From positions 248,001 to 312,000 of the forward strand of contig JABBOT010000034.1 of assembly GCA_016165875.1 (NCBI GenBank): a stretch of DNA of 64,000 nucleotides, given 5' to 3'. This DNA is from Acanthopleura granulata. Taxonomy: Eukaryota; Mollusca; Polyplacophora; Chitonida; Chitonidae. Position 1 is the stretch's first letter. Each line of letters starts with the position of its first letter. Shown here in pieces: positions 12,401 to 21,812 of this stretch. Both the position numbers and the translations under genes were made by a program. The notes under the pieces are model-generated. The model made no database searches. It worked only from the letters and a program-made list of their open reading frames with translations, and was not told the DNA's origin.

Positions 12401-15400
12401 ACTTGAGATTGTAGTGATCTGCTAGGGTTGTGTTTGTAACTTAAGTATATGTGTCAATTTATAACATGAAATGATCAAGAAACTTACTTTCGCCACAACA
12501 CAATGGGTGTGGAAATACTTTGCAGTTTTGTTCACCCATGTGCTTGTTATGATTAAAACATATAACATTAAAACAGTTTGCTTTTCCCATGTTATTACAT
12601 GTTACATTGACAGACAACTCAGTACGTTTACGTCACAGCTTATCAACATTCCTCAGAAGCTTAAAAGCGTGGGTGCCCTCAGATCCTCATGCAGTCTGCA
12701 CCATAATACTCCACACTTCTAACGAAGATAATTCAGCAACGAATTCATACATTTTCAAACAGGGTTTTGCATTCAAGAAAAAATTTTATAACGTTTGTAA
12801 TGAACAGTACCTCAGTCATGAGCTGTCTTTCACTTTAATAAACATAATCGGGTTGGTTAGCCGTACAACCTAAATATAACCGCTAAAGTACTTACGTATA
12901 TTTATTTACTTATTTATGTTTTAATTTTTGCATTTTTGAGTTAAATGCATTCAGATGTTTGAATTCTATGGTCAGCTTTATGGTGTAAGACATTCTGCGG
13001 TACCATGGATCTCTGAAGTCTCATGCGCTTTGTCGCTTACATTCACCTGTTGGCGGAATGTCTGTGACCATTATTTTTGTAATAATTTCCTCTTGGGTAA
13101 TAACAACTATTTCGATATAAAAAGCAGTGTTTAGAGATTGAAAAACTTCAGAGACCTAAAATCTGTTTCATTGCTTTTTATGGTTCTAGATACCAAGGAA
13201 TGTAGACCTGTCAATGCATTCAATTTAGTTCATTTATATGCACTTCATTTCTTAGCAGTCTTTTCGCTTTAAACTTTATTGCTCCTTTACTTTTACTCAA
13301 ACTCTTATACAACATTCCGTAGTGACGTGTTTCTGTGGAAAGGTTTGCCAGCAACCTGCTGATGGTCGTGGGTTTCCGCACCAAAATGCTGGCAGCCGTC
13401 GTAAAAGTGAAATATTTTTCAGTATGGCGTAAAATTTCAATCAAATCAATAATTAAGACTTTCTGTAAGCTAAGACTTTGTTTCTAAATCAAATGAAAAG
13501 AACTTGGACAAATATGCCCAATACATGGCGCACCTCAGTGGTTTCACGTGCTCGTTTTCGTCAAATGGGTTCTCAAAAAGATCCCAAATGAAGTGAAGGT
13601 TCCATGCGAATCCCCCAACGTAGGTGTTGTAATGAGCCCACCCATCAAACTGAAAGTCTGTCTTGTTAATGGTGGTGATGAGAGGTGTGACAACATTCGT
13701 CCAGTTCTGGGCCACACGATCTAATAAAGGTTCCAGCCAACCTAAAAATAATAGCTGAGACAATTATTATTTGTGTGTTTGATTGTTGCTTAAAGTCATA
13801 CTTAAGAAATATTTTCTTTACACGATGGCAGATAGCTTCATGCGTGGAGGAAATTTAAGTCAATGCCCCGGGATAAACCAGCCACCTTTTGGCAAGGTAG
13901 GGCAAGGGTCGACGACCGCTTATTTTCACAAAGGCACTACGAACTGTCAATGAACACCAAACATATACGGACGCTGGACATTCATATTGAGTAGTATCGA
14001 ATGTACAAATGCGGACACTAACATTCACAAATATCAAGAGGAAATGCCTCATATTGTTAGACAGGTCCGACGGTTAAGTTTTTGGCTCGCTGCGACTGCA
14101 AGGTCAGAGTTCAAATCCAGCTCTCGCTGTTTGTATACTGCGTTTTTCAGTTAGGATCTGTCCAGCACTTAGCGATTGGTATTGGTTTTTCTTGGAGCAC
14201 TTCGATTTCATACAACCACAAGCCTGGCCACCCTGATATAAAAATGAATTCTTTAGTTCACCAGCTAACACCAGAGTGAATAAAATACCTACAAAGTATA
14301 TCGTAATTTTATCGTCTCTGAAAAGCACACGGAAAGTTTAACAGTGGTGGGTTTCCGGGTCTTTAATGGGTATAAGTTGAGAACCTAAAACTAGAATCTG
14401 AGTTTCCTTTGAGGTTATAAAAACTTACCTTCAGATACTTCTACGTGCGAGTCCAGGAATGTGAGTGTCTTTGCCTCAGCGTGGGAGTATCCCAGCAGAC
14501 GTGCCCTGATGAGGCCCTCGCGCTTCTCCGTGCGTATCACTCGTACCTTTTCAAGCTTGGCGACGTAATCCTCCAGGGGTTGTTTCAGATGAGCTGCGAT
14601 GAAAAAAAGCATTTCCTGGATAAAGCAATGTATCTATCAACTTCAAATTAACACTAGTAAAGATATAGGTCTAATGATTTTGAATCGAGTTGTGATCATC
14701 AAAAGAATTATTTACCCGGCTTTCTTGGGTGTGTATGTCTGCAAGTTTACCTTAATATACATCAATACACGGCTACATGACGGCAAACGCAGAAAGGGGA
14801 AGTACATCAATAAAAGCGCCTAAATAGAAGTGCTAAAAGAGATGAGTCTGCATTCTTCTTGAACCAAACCGCGGATCATATTTACAATATATTCGAAACA
14901 TGCGCCTGGTTTAAAGTCTATGACATTACAAGTATAGTGGAGAAGGGTCTCAGTGGCCGAGGCGCTATAGCTTAGGACAATGACCCAGGAGCCTCTTACC
15001 AATGCTGTCGCTGTGAGTTCAAGCCCAGCTCTGGCTGATTTTCTCTCCGGTCGTGCATGGGAATGTCTAACAGCAACCCGCGGGGGGTCGTGAGTCCCCC
15101 CAGTTTTCTCGCACCATAATGCCATAAGTTAAATATTCTTGAATACGGCGTAAATCGTCATTCAAATAAATAAATAAATAAATAAATAAATAAACATAGT
15201 GGAGACATAGGTCACCATGGATCTGGAAATTACCTTGACGCGGCGTTGTGACTGGCCTACTTTGTAAATAGGCCTCAGATAGTGGTGATTACGTCTGGAT
15301 GTGCACGTCCACCTGTCTTGGACAATCAGTGCATGCACATTCTATCAATTGAACATTATTACGTTCCATACTTACTTAGATCTGAGAAGTCGTCGACAAG

Positions 15401-18400
15401 GATTATCTCCCTTATGAGGTGTGGCGGCGAGCGATCCAGCACACTGTGAATGGTCCTCAGCAAGACAGACATTGCCTCGTTCACGAAACAGATAATGACA
15501 CTGGTCTGCGGTAGGTCTGACCGATGGGATTTCTTACAACTGCAATGTTTTCACAATGTAACATGTTTTAAATATTAATACCGTGTATCAAATCAATAAA
15601 AGGCATGTTTTAGCGAGTCATCTGAATTTTAAAGGGAAAAGGGTAACAATTTATTCTTGTTTTCCACTCAATATCACCACTAAGTTTATTTCACAGAATT
15701 AAGTTGATTCAAAGATTTTACACATTGACGTCTCAGAGAGAGTTGTCACAGACTGTATGAGCCCGGGACGATAGCATGGCACATATCTGAGAGTTGCATC
15801 TATAGGTAGGGGTACAATGTGTGACACACTGTACGAACAGGTGACGGTAGCCTGGCACATATCTGATAGTTGACTCTTTGGGTAGCGGTACAATGTGTCA
15901 CACACTGTACGAAGCGGAGACGATAGCATGTCATATACCTGGAAGTTCTCTTATGGACACGTTGTGTTACAAACTATACCGATCAAGGACGACATCTTAC
16001 CTAGAATGACGCATATCCCTCAACTCTCTGTGAACTGGAATACGGTCGCTCAAATACTGGTTGAATCTGTTTAAGCGCCAGCCTTTGTCGTACTCACTCT
16101 TTTCCTCCGGAGACAGTTTGGCCATGTTGATTATTACTCCTCTACCATTCCGTCCTGTAGAGAAACGACCACATGAAGCGTTTATCGTTTCAATCAAACA
16201 GTCAATGAGGGGAGAGCAAGTTTACTCTGCTGCCAGGCCCCCCGGTGGCCAGTTTTACGAAGCAATTGCAAATTGCGCATGGCGTAACTTCATTGAAAGC
16301 ATGCAGTGCAGAGATACGTCACCATGGTAAAAGCGCCCGACGCAGCCTTGCGACATCTTTGTAGAGCGGGCACCAGAAAATAAACTGATACATAATTTGC
16401 CTCCTTTGGATTACCTCCTTTGAAGACACTCTCCGACGTTAACAGTGCGTTTATTCGAGGCCTCTTTGGTCATGCCGGATATTGAAGTAGCTGAATGCGA
16501 TGCATCTAAGTTAAAGCGAAATCAGTCGGTAATATTTTTTATAAATCTTGAGCACAGGAAAATAAATTTATTTACGAGGAAGAGAGCTTTGAGAGAAGAT
16601 AACAGATTTCTTTTCAAGGGTTTTCTCTCATTATAAATCACTTACAATTTCGCTAGATTTCCTCATTTCACGTTAGGAAACAGCGTTCGGTACGGATTTT
16701 CTGTTCACAAAGTGCAACGGGTAAAATCTGGACTTTTTATTTATTCGTGTATCTAAGGGCACACTTTGAGTATTTCGGCTTGTGCATTTACTGGGGAAGA
16801 GGGAATAGCTACTGCATAAGTGGATACTGGTCAACTTAGGCCTACTTGTTTATCTTCTCGAACACAGTTAACTGCAAAGCAATATTTGTTAACCACTTTG
16901 AGTGAAACATGGGCGTTGTGATGCGTAGAAAAGCAAACTAAACTATGGATTACATAGGTCTGCCTCATCCAGGATACCCAATGAGCTGCCACTAATCTTA
17001 GTATCACACGACAAAAATACTGATCTCGTGTTATATTATGTCGGCTGTCACCTGACAAGAGAGTACTTCAGTGCAGGTCTATTTGACGACGCCTGCAGGT
17101 AGTACGCCTTTCCAGAGTGGCAACTGTTTAATCGTGCTTCCTCAATGGAGCGAGATACCAAAGACATCTGACTCACTTAACGTCTCAGTATTTAGACAAC
17201 AGGAAGGCTAACTTTAAGGAAGTCCTGTTCCGCTAATCGTCATGGGGATGTGCCAAGTTCACATACATACATAATGCTGCTTCAACTGAAGCCCCCTGCT
17301 GAAGACACCGGACACAATGCCCTTTCCACTCACACTATACTGACACCGATCCGGCCAGCATTCAACACATCTCTGTATACTGAGCTCCAAGTCAATGAAG
17401 TAAGAATACTACTAACTTTATAGTGTAGGGTATGACTGGCCTCGAACTTGATAACGATTCAGGACGCTTAAACCTTTCGAATAAGTAATAGGTTGTAGGC
17501 TTTACCGATGCCACACACTACTTTTGTATGTAGCTTCCCCTGAAGCCAGGATCTGGAGCCAGCTTCACAAAGCGAATTCTGGCTGTCGCCTAAAATCCAA
17601 ATTAAATTCTTGATGCTTCCTTCAGAGGAAAAAATTTTTCATCCCTGACTCTTTGCATGGAATCGTATTACAATAGCACCCAGTTACAAATGTTATAGTT
17701 TGTAAAGACGGCTGAAGTACGTGTGATAATATACCTCAGAAATAAGTATAATTTTATCTTACAGGAAATGCATGTGATAGTTTTGCGGAATATACGATCA
17801 CTGAAAGAATATTTACCCATATAATCCCCCGATGGATTGTCAAGAAACTGTAAGCTATGACCCACTTGCAGATTAAGCAGATCTTGGCGCAGAATTTCTT
17901 GCGGACTTTCTGGGGTCTGAAACACGAAAGTGCACTGCTGTGAAAAGTATAAAAAAAATCTTACTTGAACGATTTGATTTATTTATTTATTTGATTGGTG
18001 TTTTACGCCGTACTCAAGAATATTTTACTTATACGACGGCGGCCAGCATTATGGTGGGAGGAAACCGGGCAGAGCTTGCTGGCAGACCTTCCCACGTACG
18101 GCCCGCGAGGAAGCCAGCGTGAGCTGGGCTTGAACTCATAAAGACCGCACTGGTGGGAGGGCGCTGCGTTAGCACGTTAATAGACTGGGTCACAGAGGCC
18201 CCTACATGAACGAAACAAGGCCACCAATATTTCATGCATGAATACGTGTATTTACTCAGTGAATTAGCATTGGATGTCTTTTGTCTCTTTTAGTGAAATA
18301 CTCCCTGTAGTCGTTACTACTGGTATCGCAGTTTCGGAACGAACCTTAGTAAAATGTAATCTTATTTTATTAGTTTATGTATTGGTTTGATTGGAATTTT

Positions 18401-20173
18401 ACGCCGTACTCAAAAATATTTCTCTTACACGATTTCGACCAGCATTATGGTCGTATGATATATATTCTTATTTGTTTATTCAGTTCATATCTTAAGCCAG
18501 TTTCAGTAACACATCATTTTCAAAGAAAATACCACATTAAAATGTTTGGAAGTGAGCATCAGGTGAGGTGCATATTTTCTTTAAAGGCGTTTTGTATTGG
18601 AATTAAATGTATTATGATGTTCGAATTTTAAGTTTATTTATCACACAGCCAAGACTGTATATGTGAATATATTTGGGGATGGCTCATTTTGAAACACTAT
18701 ATGGGGACTGGTTATTCGGTTATTCATTGAGCCACAATGTATATGGGGATTATTCATTAATGGTATGATGTCACTGAGCAAACAGGAAGGCTAACAGACC
18801 ATAAAACCATATCAACCATCCCCATATATTCATTACACTTCATCTTACATGGTCATCAGAGAGTTTCTGCGCGACGTATTTAATTGTCTTGGAGTTATTG
18901 TGCTTAGGGATTATGCATAAACTTATATCAAGCCATTTTTCTCAAAATATAGGCCTATCTTATGTTGCCTTATTACACTTAGCTTTATGTATGCATATCT
19001 CTCTATTAAGCAGAGAACCACATACATGAATAAACAAAGGTAACGGTCAAGTTAATAAGTGAAGCGTTTAACGCAGCAGAAAATGCACAATCCTCGAATT
19101 ACCTTCCTTGGTACAATTTCTCATCTTGTAAAATTTTGTCTTCCTCGTTTTGGTGTCCGCCATCGTATAATTAAAAAATTCTTGGCTATGGCGTTGAACA
19201 ACAATCAGATAGGTACTAAATCAATCAAACATCTGTCAATAAACATGAAGGCAATATATACCTGATTCTTTGTGCGATTGTCATCTACAACGTTGGCGTC
19301 ATCAGCGTATTCGTTGACTGAGTTAATGTCACCGGTGTCTATCCCCGCCTCATCCCCGTCTATGCCTCTATCCTCGCCTTCCCATCGTCCCTCTGTCCCG
19401 TTTACATCATATTCTTTCCCATTGTCAGACTCTTCATTGACCATTAAAACGTCTCCGTTTTCCTCCTGTACGTCTTTGACAGAAACATCCGCAACACCGT
19501 TTTGGGCTAAATTCACGCTGTTATCAGCTTCATTTACTACATGGTCTCCTTGCTTATTTAGGTCACCTTCGTTTACCTGCTCCTGCTCCGCTTCATTCAC
19601 TTTCGCACCAAACCCCTGTCGTTGGTTTGCTTCATTCACATTTACGTAATCATTGTTTACCTGCTCCCCGTCATTCACATTCATATCAACAACGTTTACC
19701 TGTTCTGCTTCATTATCATTTAAATAATCATCTTTTATATGTTCCGCCTCATTCAAGTAAATGTCACCATCGTTTAGCTCCTCTGCTTTATGCTCATTAT
19801 CGTCAACGCCGAATTTCTGTTGTGCATCATTGATACCATCTTCTCCTCCCGTTCGTATACCATTTTTATTCAAAGCATGTAATTGATCACTCTGCATTAC
19901 AACATCACCCGTACCCTCAATGTCAAAATCTCGGACTTTCTCGTGCTTTACGTCTAAATCGAAATAATTGCCGTCTTGATTCCCAGCTCCTCTATTCCAT
20001 TTTAAAATCTCGCGGTACTTCCCGAGATCTTTGTCTGGGTGCATGTGCCCTGCGTCTAGTTCGAACAGTTCTAAAGATGTAGCCGACATGAATACAATTC
20101 CAACTAATATGCACCACAAAATGGGTAACACCAGTATTATCAGCGCAAAACTCCGCTCTCTTCGGCGACTCAT
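6345..20173 (-). CDS. Polypeptide N-acetylgalactosaminyltransferase, 12 exons, 832 aa
   Basis: Transfers GalNAc from UDP-GalNAc to Ser/Thr, starting mucin-type O-glycans in the Golgi (family knowledge). Exons, 5' to 3': 20173-19262, 17916-17817, 16154-16001, 15539-15376, 14593-14429, 13741-13534, 11804-11687, 10261-10073, 9622-9497, 8688-8605, 7598-7470, 6494-6345. They total 2499 nt with every phase matching. Residues 9-30 form a signal anchor after MSRRRERS. Residues 31 to about 340 are an unusually long acidic stem. The catalytic domain has D491-S492-H493 (Mn2+), W597-G-G-E-N and H625 in VGHIFR. The ricin-type lectin domain, about 713-820, has three repeats. Typical members are about 550-650 residues, so the stem explains the extra length. 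I cannot assign a subtype. Confidence 0.9.
6833..7041 (-). repeat. Degenerate tRNA-derived SINE in GALNT intron 11
   Basis: It can be followed from ATATTTTACTTATACGAAGG to the head GCGCGCTAAGCTACTCGGCC. Many substitutions suggest an old copy. Confidence 0.75.
7175..7381 (-). repeat. tRNA-derived SINE in GALNT intron 11
   Basis: A TTTATT-type tail, GCGTCGTACTCAAGAACATT and the head CTGAGCCACGGAGGCCC are present. A stretch in the middle is deleted. Confidence 0.82.
7470..7598 (-). CDS. GALNT exon 11: lectin beta repeat
   Basis: Residues 741-783. The second ricin-type repeat has the canonical CLD motif (C756-L-D), a second cysteine at 770 and QEW at 778-780. The acceptor is TTTCGTTTGCAG and the donor GTAAGA, phase 0 at both ends. 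This is the only one of the three repeats that keeps CLD. Confidence 0.9.
8605..8688 (-). CDS. GALNT exon 10: lectin alpha repeat
   Basis: Residues 713-740 ([12 protein letters not shown]..). The first ricin-type repeat has cysteines 721 and 734 and a NRFQ end that continues LFWL in exon 11. The usual CLD is CLQ here, so the carbohydrate-contacting Asp is missing. The acceptor is TTGGCAG and the donor GTATAT. An open frame runs on past the donor to 8317, but that extension has no family resemblance. Confidence 0.85.
9497..9622 (-). CDS. GALNT exon 9: end of catalytic region and linker
   Basis: Residues 671-712. It carries the family pattern [20 protein letters not shown] followed by YLKNIYP. 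The acceptor is CACCGCAG. The donor GTACGG is not consensus but leaves phase 0, matching exon 10. Confidence 0.9.
10073..10261 (-). CDS. GALNT exon 8: CGGSLE, VGHIFR and AEVWMDEY motifs
   Basis: Residues 608-670. It opens [21 protein letters not shown]625 is the expected third Mn2+ ligand. The stretch after FRQSSP corresponds to the flexible catalytic-site loop and leads into [14 protein letters not shown]. The acceptor is CCCCGTAG and the donor GTAGGT, with 63 codons in phase 0. Confidence 0.93.
10598..10869 (+). repeat. Full-length tRNA-derived SINE with target-site duplication, GALNT intron 7
   Basis: A complete copy with A box TGGCTCAGTCGG, B box GAATTCAAGACC, the conserved body, and a tail ending AAATTAAATAAA. 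It is flanked by perfect 11-bp repeats TAGAAAGTACG at 10587-10597 and 10870-10880, the mark of target-primed insertion. It is among the best preserved copies, so probably young. Confidence 0.95.
11687..11804 (-). CDS. GALNT exon 7: SPTMAGGLF and WGGENLE motif
   Basis: Residues 569-607, the start of the Gal/GalNAc-T motif: [16 protein letters not shown], then [20 protein letters not shown]600 and N601 are in the motif that contacts donor sugar and acceptor in the family. The acceptor is CTACCAG and the donor GTGAGT. Confidence 0.93.
12228..12835. mobile_element. MITE family 1, copy A (608 bp), in GALNT intron 6
   Basis: The ends are inverted repeats: AAGTGAAAGACAGCGCAT at the left and, reverse-complemented, AAGTGAAAGACAGCTCAT at the right. 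TA flanks both sides (12226-12227 and 12836-12837). There is no transposase frame, so it is non-autonomous. A diverged copy lies in inverse orientation at 21875-22543. The TA target fits the Tc1/mariner-like supergroup, but no transposase is visible to confirm this. Confidence 0.85.
13332..13454 (+). repeat. tRNA-derived SINE, 3' half
   Basis: The copy begins GTGGAAAGGTTTGCCAGCAA and runs through GCCGTCGTAAAAGTGAAATA to a degenerate tail. The tRNA-related head is missing. Confidence 0.82.
13534..13741 (-). CDS. GALNT exon 6: WLEPLL to KPLR
   Basis: Residues 499-568. It starts with the conserved WLEPLL that follows the DxH motif, continues through a divergent region ([20 protein letters not shown]) to [14 protein letters not shown], and ends KPLR, which joins SPTMAGG in exon 7. 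Most family members have a D, N or S where this has A in GGFAW. The donor is GTGCGC and the acceptor TTTTTAG, with phase 1 in and phase 2 out. Confidence 0.9.
13778..13920 (-). repeat. Fragment of the second SINE-like family
   Basis: TTTGATTGTTGCTTAAAGTC, then ACACGATGGC and CCAGCCACCTTTTGGCAAGG. It has the same plan as the fragments at 2.4 and 37.8 kb. Confidence 0.5.
14056..14170 (+). repeat. tRNA-like fragment with a B box
   Basis: AGAGTTCAAATCC resembles a pol III B box and is preceded by GGTTAAGTTTTTGGCTCGCT. It does not fold into a tRNA I could complete, so I read it as a fragment of another tRNA-related repeat. Confidence 0.3.
14429..14593 (-). CDS. GALNT exon 5: DxH metal-binding motif
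   Basis: Residues 444-499. It contains [20 protein letters not shown] and then [14 protein letters not shown], where D491 and H493 are the expected Mn2+ ligands. The acceptor is TCATCGCAG and the donor GTAAGT. Confidence 0.93.
14944..15195 (+). repeat. tRNA-derived SINE with target-site duplication, GALNT intron 4
   Basis: The head, B box (GAGTTCAAGCCC), a body with small deletions, and a long AAATA tail are present. It is flanked by 10-bp ATAGTGGAGA at 14934-14943 and 15196-15205. Confidence 0.92.
15376..15539 (-). CDS. GALNT exon 4: UDP-binding core of the GT-A fold
   Basis: Residues 389-444. It starts [20 protein letters not shown], then [17 protein letters not shown] and [11 protein letters not shown] (D438, D439). 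It has FVNEA where many relatives have FHNEA. The acceptor is ACATTGCAG and the donor GTAAGT, and both split codons complete correctly. Confidence 0.93.
15730..15985. repeat. 76-bp tandem repeat, about three units, in GALNT intron 3
   Basis: The landmark ACGRTAGCMTGKCAYATAYC starts at 15768, 15844 and 15920, exactly 76 bp apart. Units also share GTACAATGTGTSACACACTG. Divergence between units is visible, so the array is not recent. Confidence 0.88.
16001..16154 (-). CDS. GALNT exon 3: start of the catalytic region
   Basis: Residues 338-389 ([20 protein letters not shown].. then [20 protein letters not shown]). It matches the family segment just before the catalytic core, where the N-terminal region ends in NQF..SD.I...R.. 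and a cysteine. The acceptor is TTTCTCTACAG and the donor GTAAGA. Confidence 0.92.
17225..17470 (+). repeat. Fragment of a third dispersed repeat family
   Basis: ACACTATACTGACACCGATCCGGCCAG is related to CATACTGACACCGGACCGACCAG near 31.5 kb, followed by GGTATGACTGGCCTCGAACTTG, which resembles a degraded tRNA-like B-box region. Confidence 0.4.
17817..17916 (-). CDS. GALNT exon 2: stem-to-catalytic linker
   Basis: Residues 305-338 ([20 protein letters not shown].. ending GDYMG). It is not strongly conserved in the family, but phase 0 in and phase 1 out fit exons 1 and 3, and the acceptor (TTTCGTGTTTCAG) and donor (GTAAAT) are good. Confidence 0.8.
17976..18203 (-). repeat. tRNA-derived SINE with imperfect target-site duplication, GALNT intron 1
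   Basis: The complete tail, body and head are present, with about 40 bp missing around the CCGGGGG block. Flanks are ACTTGAACGA at 17963-17972 and ACATGAACGA at 18204-18213, a 10-bp duplication with one mismatch. Confidence 0.9.
18375..18453 (-). repeat. SINE tail fragment
   Basis: TTTGATTGGAATTTTACGCC to CAGCATTATGGTCG. Only the 3' part of the SINE is left. Confidence 0.75.
18661..18835. repeat. Foldback (inverted-repeat) element in GALNT intron 1
   Basis: GTGAATATATTTGGGGATGG at the left pairs with CCATCCCCATATATTCATTA at the right, with further self-similar GTATATGGGGATTATTCATT inside. No coding frame is present. It is likely a small MITE. Confidence 0.5.
19152..19212 (+). repeat. SINE tail fragment
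   Basis: GGTGTCCGCCATCGTATAAT, then TTCTTGGCTATGGCGTTGAA, is a diverged SINE 3' end lying directly before GALNT exon 1 on the map. Confidence 0.6.
19262..20173 (-). CDS. GALNT exon 1: membrane anchor and long acidic stem
   Basis: This exon encodes residues 1-304. I chose the ATG of [20 protein letters not shown] because positively charged residues directly precede the hydrophobic stretch of about 22 residues. The open frame extends a further 20 codons upstream but has no ATG there. From about residue 110 to 300 the stem is very rich in Asn, Asp, Glu and Val, with recurring NEAE, NEAN, NEAD and VNDGEQVN units, and low complexity suggests growth by internal duplication. NRT near the end is a possible N-glycosylation site. 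The donor is GTATAT in phase 0. The whole exon has an antisense open frame that I reject. Confidence 0.88.
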
Positions 20174-20239
20174 TGCGTTTGTTGTTAATAGTTCAGAGAA
20201 AGAGGCAAAATATCCGAAGACAAAAGACTGCAAAACGTA

Positions 20240-21800
20240 AAAAGTACAACTTGATTTGCCACTATCAGTAGAAAGTGCCGCCTGTAACTTCAGACATCAC
20301 AGTAAGGTTCAGCTCAAAAAGCCAGGTTCATATACGAGCAACCTTTACATCAGCGGAATGATATGTCAATTTTTGATTACAGTCATGAAATTTTCTTCAC
20401 TACTTGCAACGACAGGGATTCAAAAGTGTTGCCACAGCGTTCGTTAACCTAGATTCTTACGTGTTATCCTAGCTCGTTATTTCCTTGGAGCTCAAGAGCT
20501 GAAACTTGGGGTAAATCCAACTTCCCTGTAACGTAGATTATTTGGTGCATACATCCCTGTAATCAAGGAAACGACGGGGATGAGACAGACTGTGTCAGCC
20601 GTGATCGCTACGGCCATTAAGACTGGAACTCATATTCTGAAACTATTAGTGTTCGTACTACGAGCGAATATTTTTACAGTGATTTTACCCGAATATCTCA
20701 CTGTAATGCGCTGTCCACTTTGCTCACAACAACCACGTCAACACAAATGCAACAGGATGCGTGAACATATGCCTTCTGCTTTAATGCCACATCGTGTGCA
20801 CGCGTAGCCTGCTTAACAGATCAATTTCAACTATAGAATTACAACTACGACATCTGAAAGTGGATGTGAAGGTTTTGTTCCTACTCACTTAGAAAAAGAT
20901 GCGTAAGTTACATTTCAAGAGACTTATACACCAATCAGACTTAATATGCTTGTTCTTGTTTACTTCCCCGTGTTCAGAAATTCACCAGATAAAACTGCAA
21001 ATTTATTTACAAGTATTAAAATATCGTTTGTATCGTCAACTGACAACTTGGATCGATTCCCGACGAGCTGTGACACGCGCACTCCTAGCGCACATAACGA
21101 ACATTGTCTGACATAGGCCTTCACTATTGACTCTCTCTAATATGGAGTTACGCCGACTATACAGTCAATCCAAACTAAACTCTACTAAGTCAAGAACATA
21201 AAAGACGTGTGGCTACAGCTGTTGTGCAGATCCACAGAATAAACCTTTACAGGCACAATGACGACCTGGCTGACCATGTCATTTTCAGTGTAGTGCGTGC
21301 ATGACACTCGGAAGTGAATCTAGGCGTCAAATATAGGGCGCACGCAAAAACCATGAGGGGGCCTTGTACACCGGCGCTTACACTCACAGACATTTTTGCT
21401 TCTGTAGACAGTTTCTCCTATTCTGAAGAAAGAAAGAAACAATATTAACGAAAGTATCAGGCAGAGAGAAACAATTCAGATTTGTTTTTTTTTAATTCAT
21501 ATTTTCGTCACTAACAAATTTGCTACACAGAATAAATCAAATACATATTCAATTATGGTGGGAAAGTATATCTCCATGCGAGTTATCGTATGTCACAATT
21601 TTTTTACAGTAAAGGGGCGATAGCAGTCATTAAACTACAAATCTAGTTTCAGTGTGAAATAGTTTCATACACGTCCACAGACATATATTCACATACATAT
21701 CTGCATGTGAGCGATAGTATTATGCACATAATAGTAATACACCGTTATGCATCATATCCTTTACTATTCAAAGATTAGCCAATAAGACTGAAACTGTTTC
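20240..21800. other. Upstream region of the GALNT gene
   Basis: This stretch should hold the GALNT promoter and 5' leader, but I see no clear TATA box or other strong element. A short fragment at 21305-21335 (AAGTGAATCTAGGCGTCAAA) resembles the repeat pair at 28.64 and 31.74 kb. Confidence 0.4.
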
Positions 21801-21812
21801 AGATATATAGAC

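Noticed and set aside
15730..15985. CRISPR-like array
   Set aside because: The 76-bp units are contiguous and diverged, without unique spacers, in an intron of an animal gene.
19272..19649. 125-codon plus-strand frame
   Set aside because: It is the antisense shadow of the acidic GALNT stem; the Ser/Pro/Thr-rich translation follows from GAN-type codons on the other strand.
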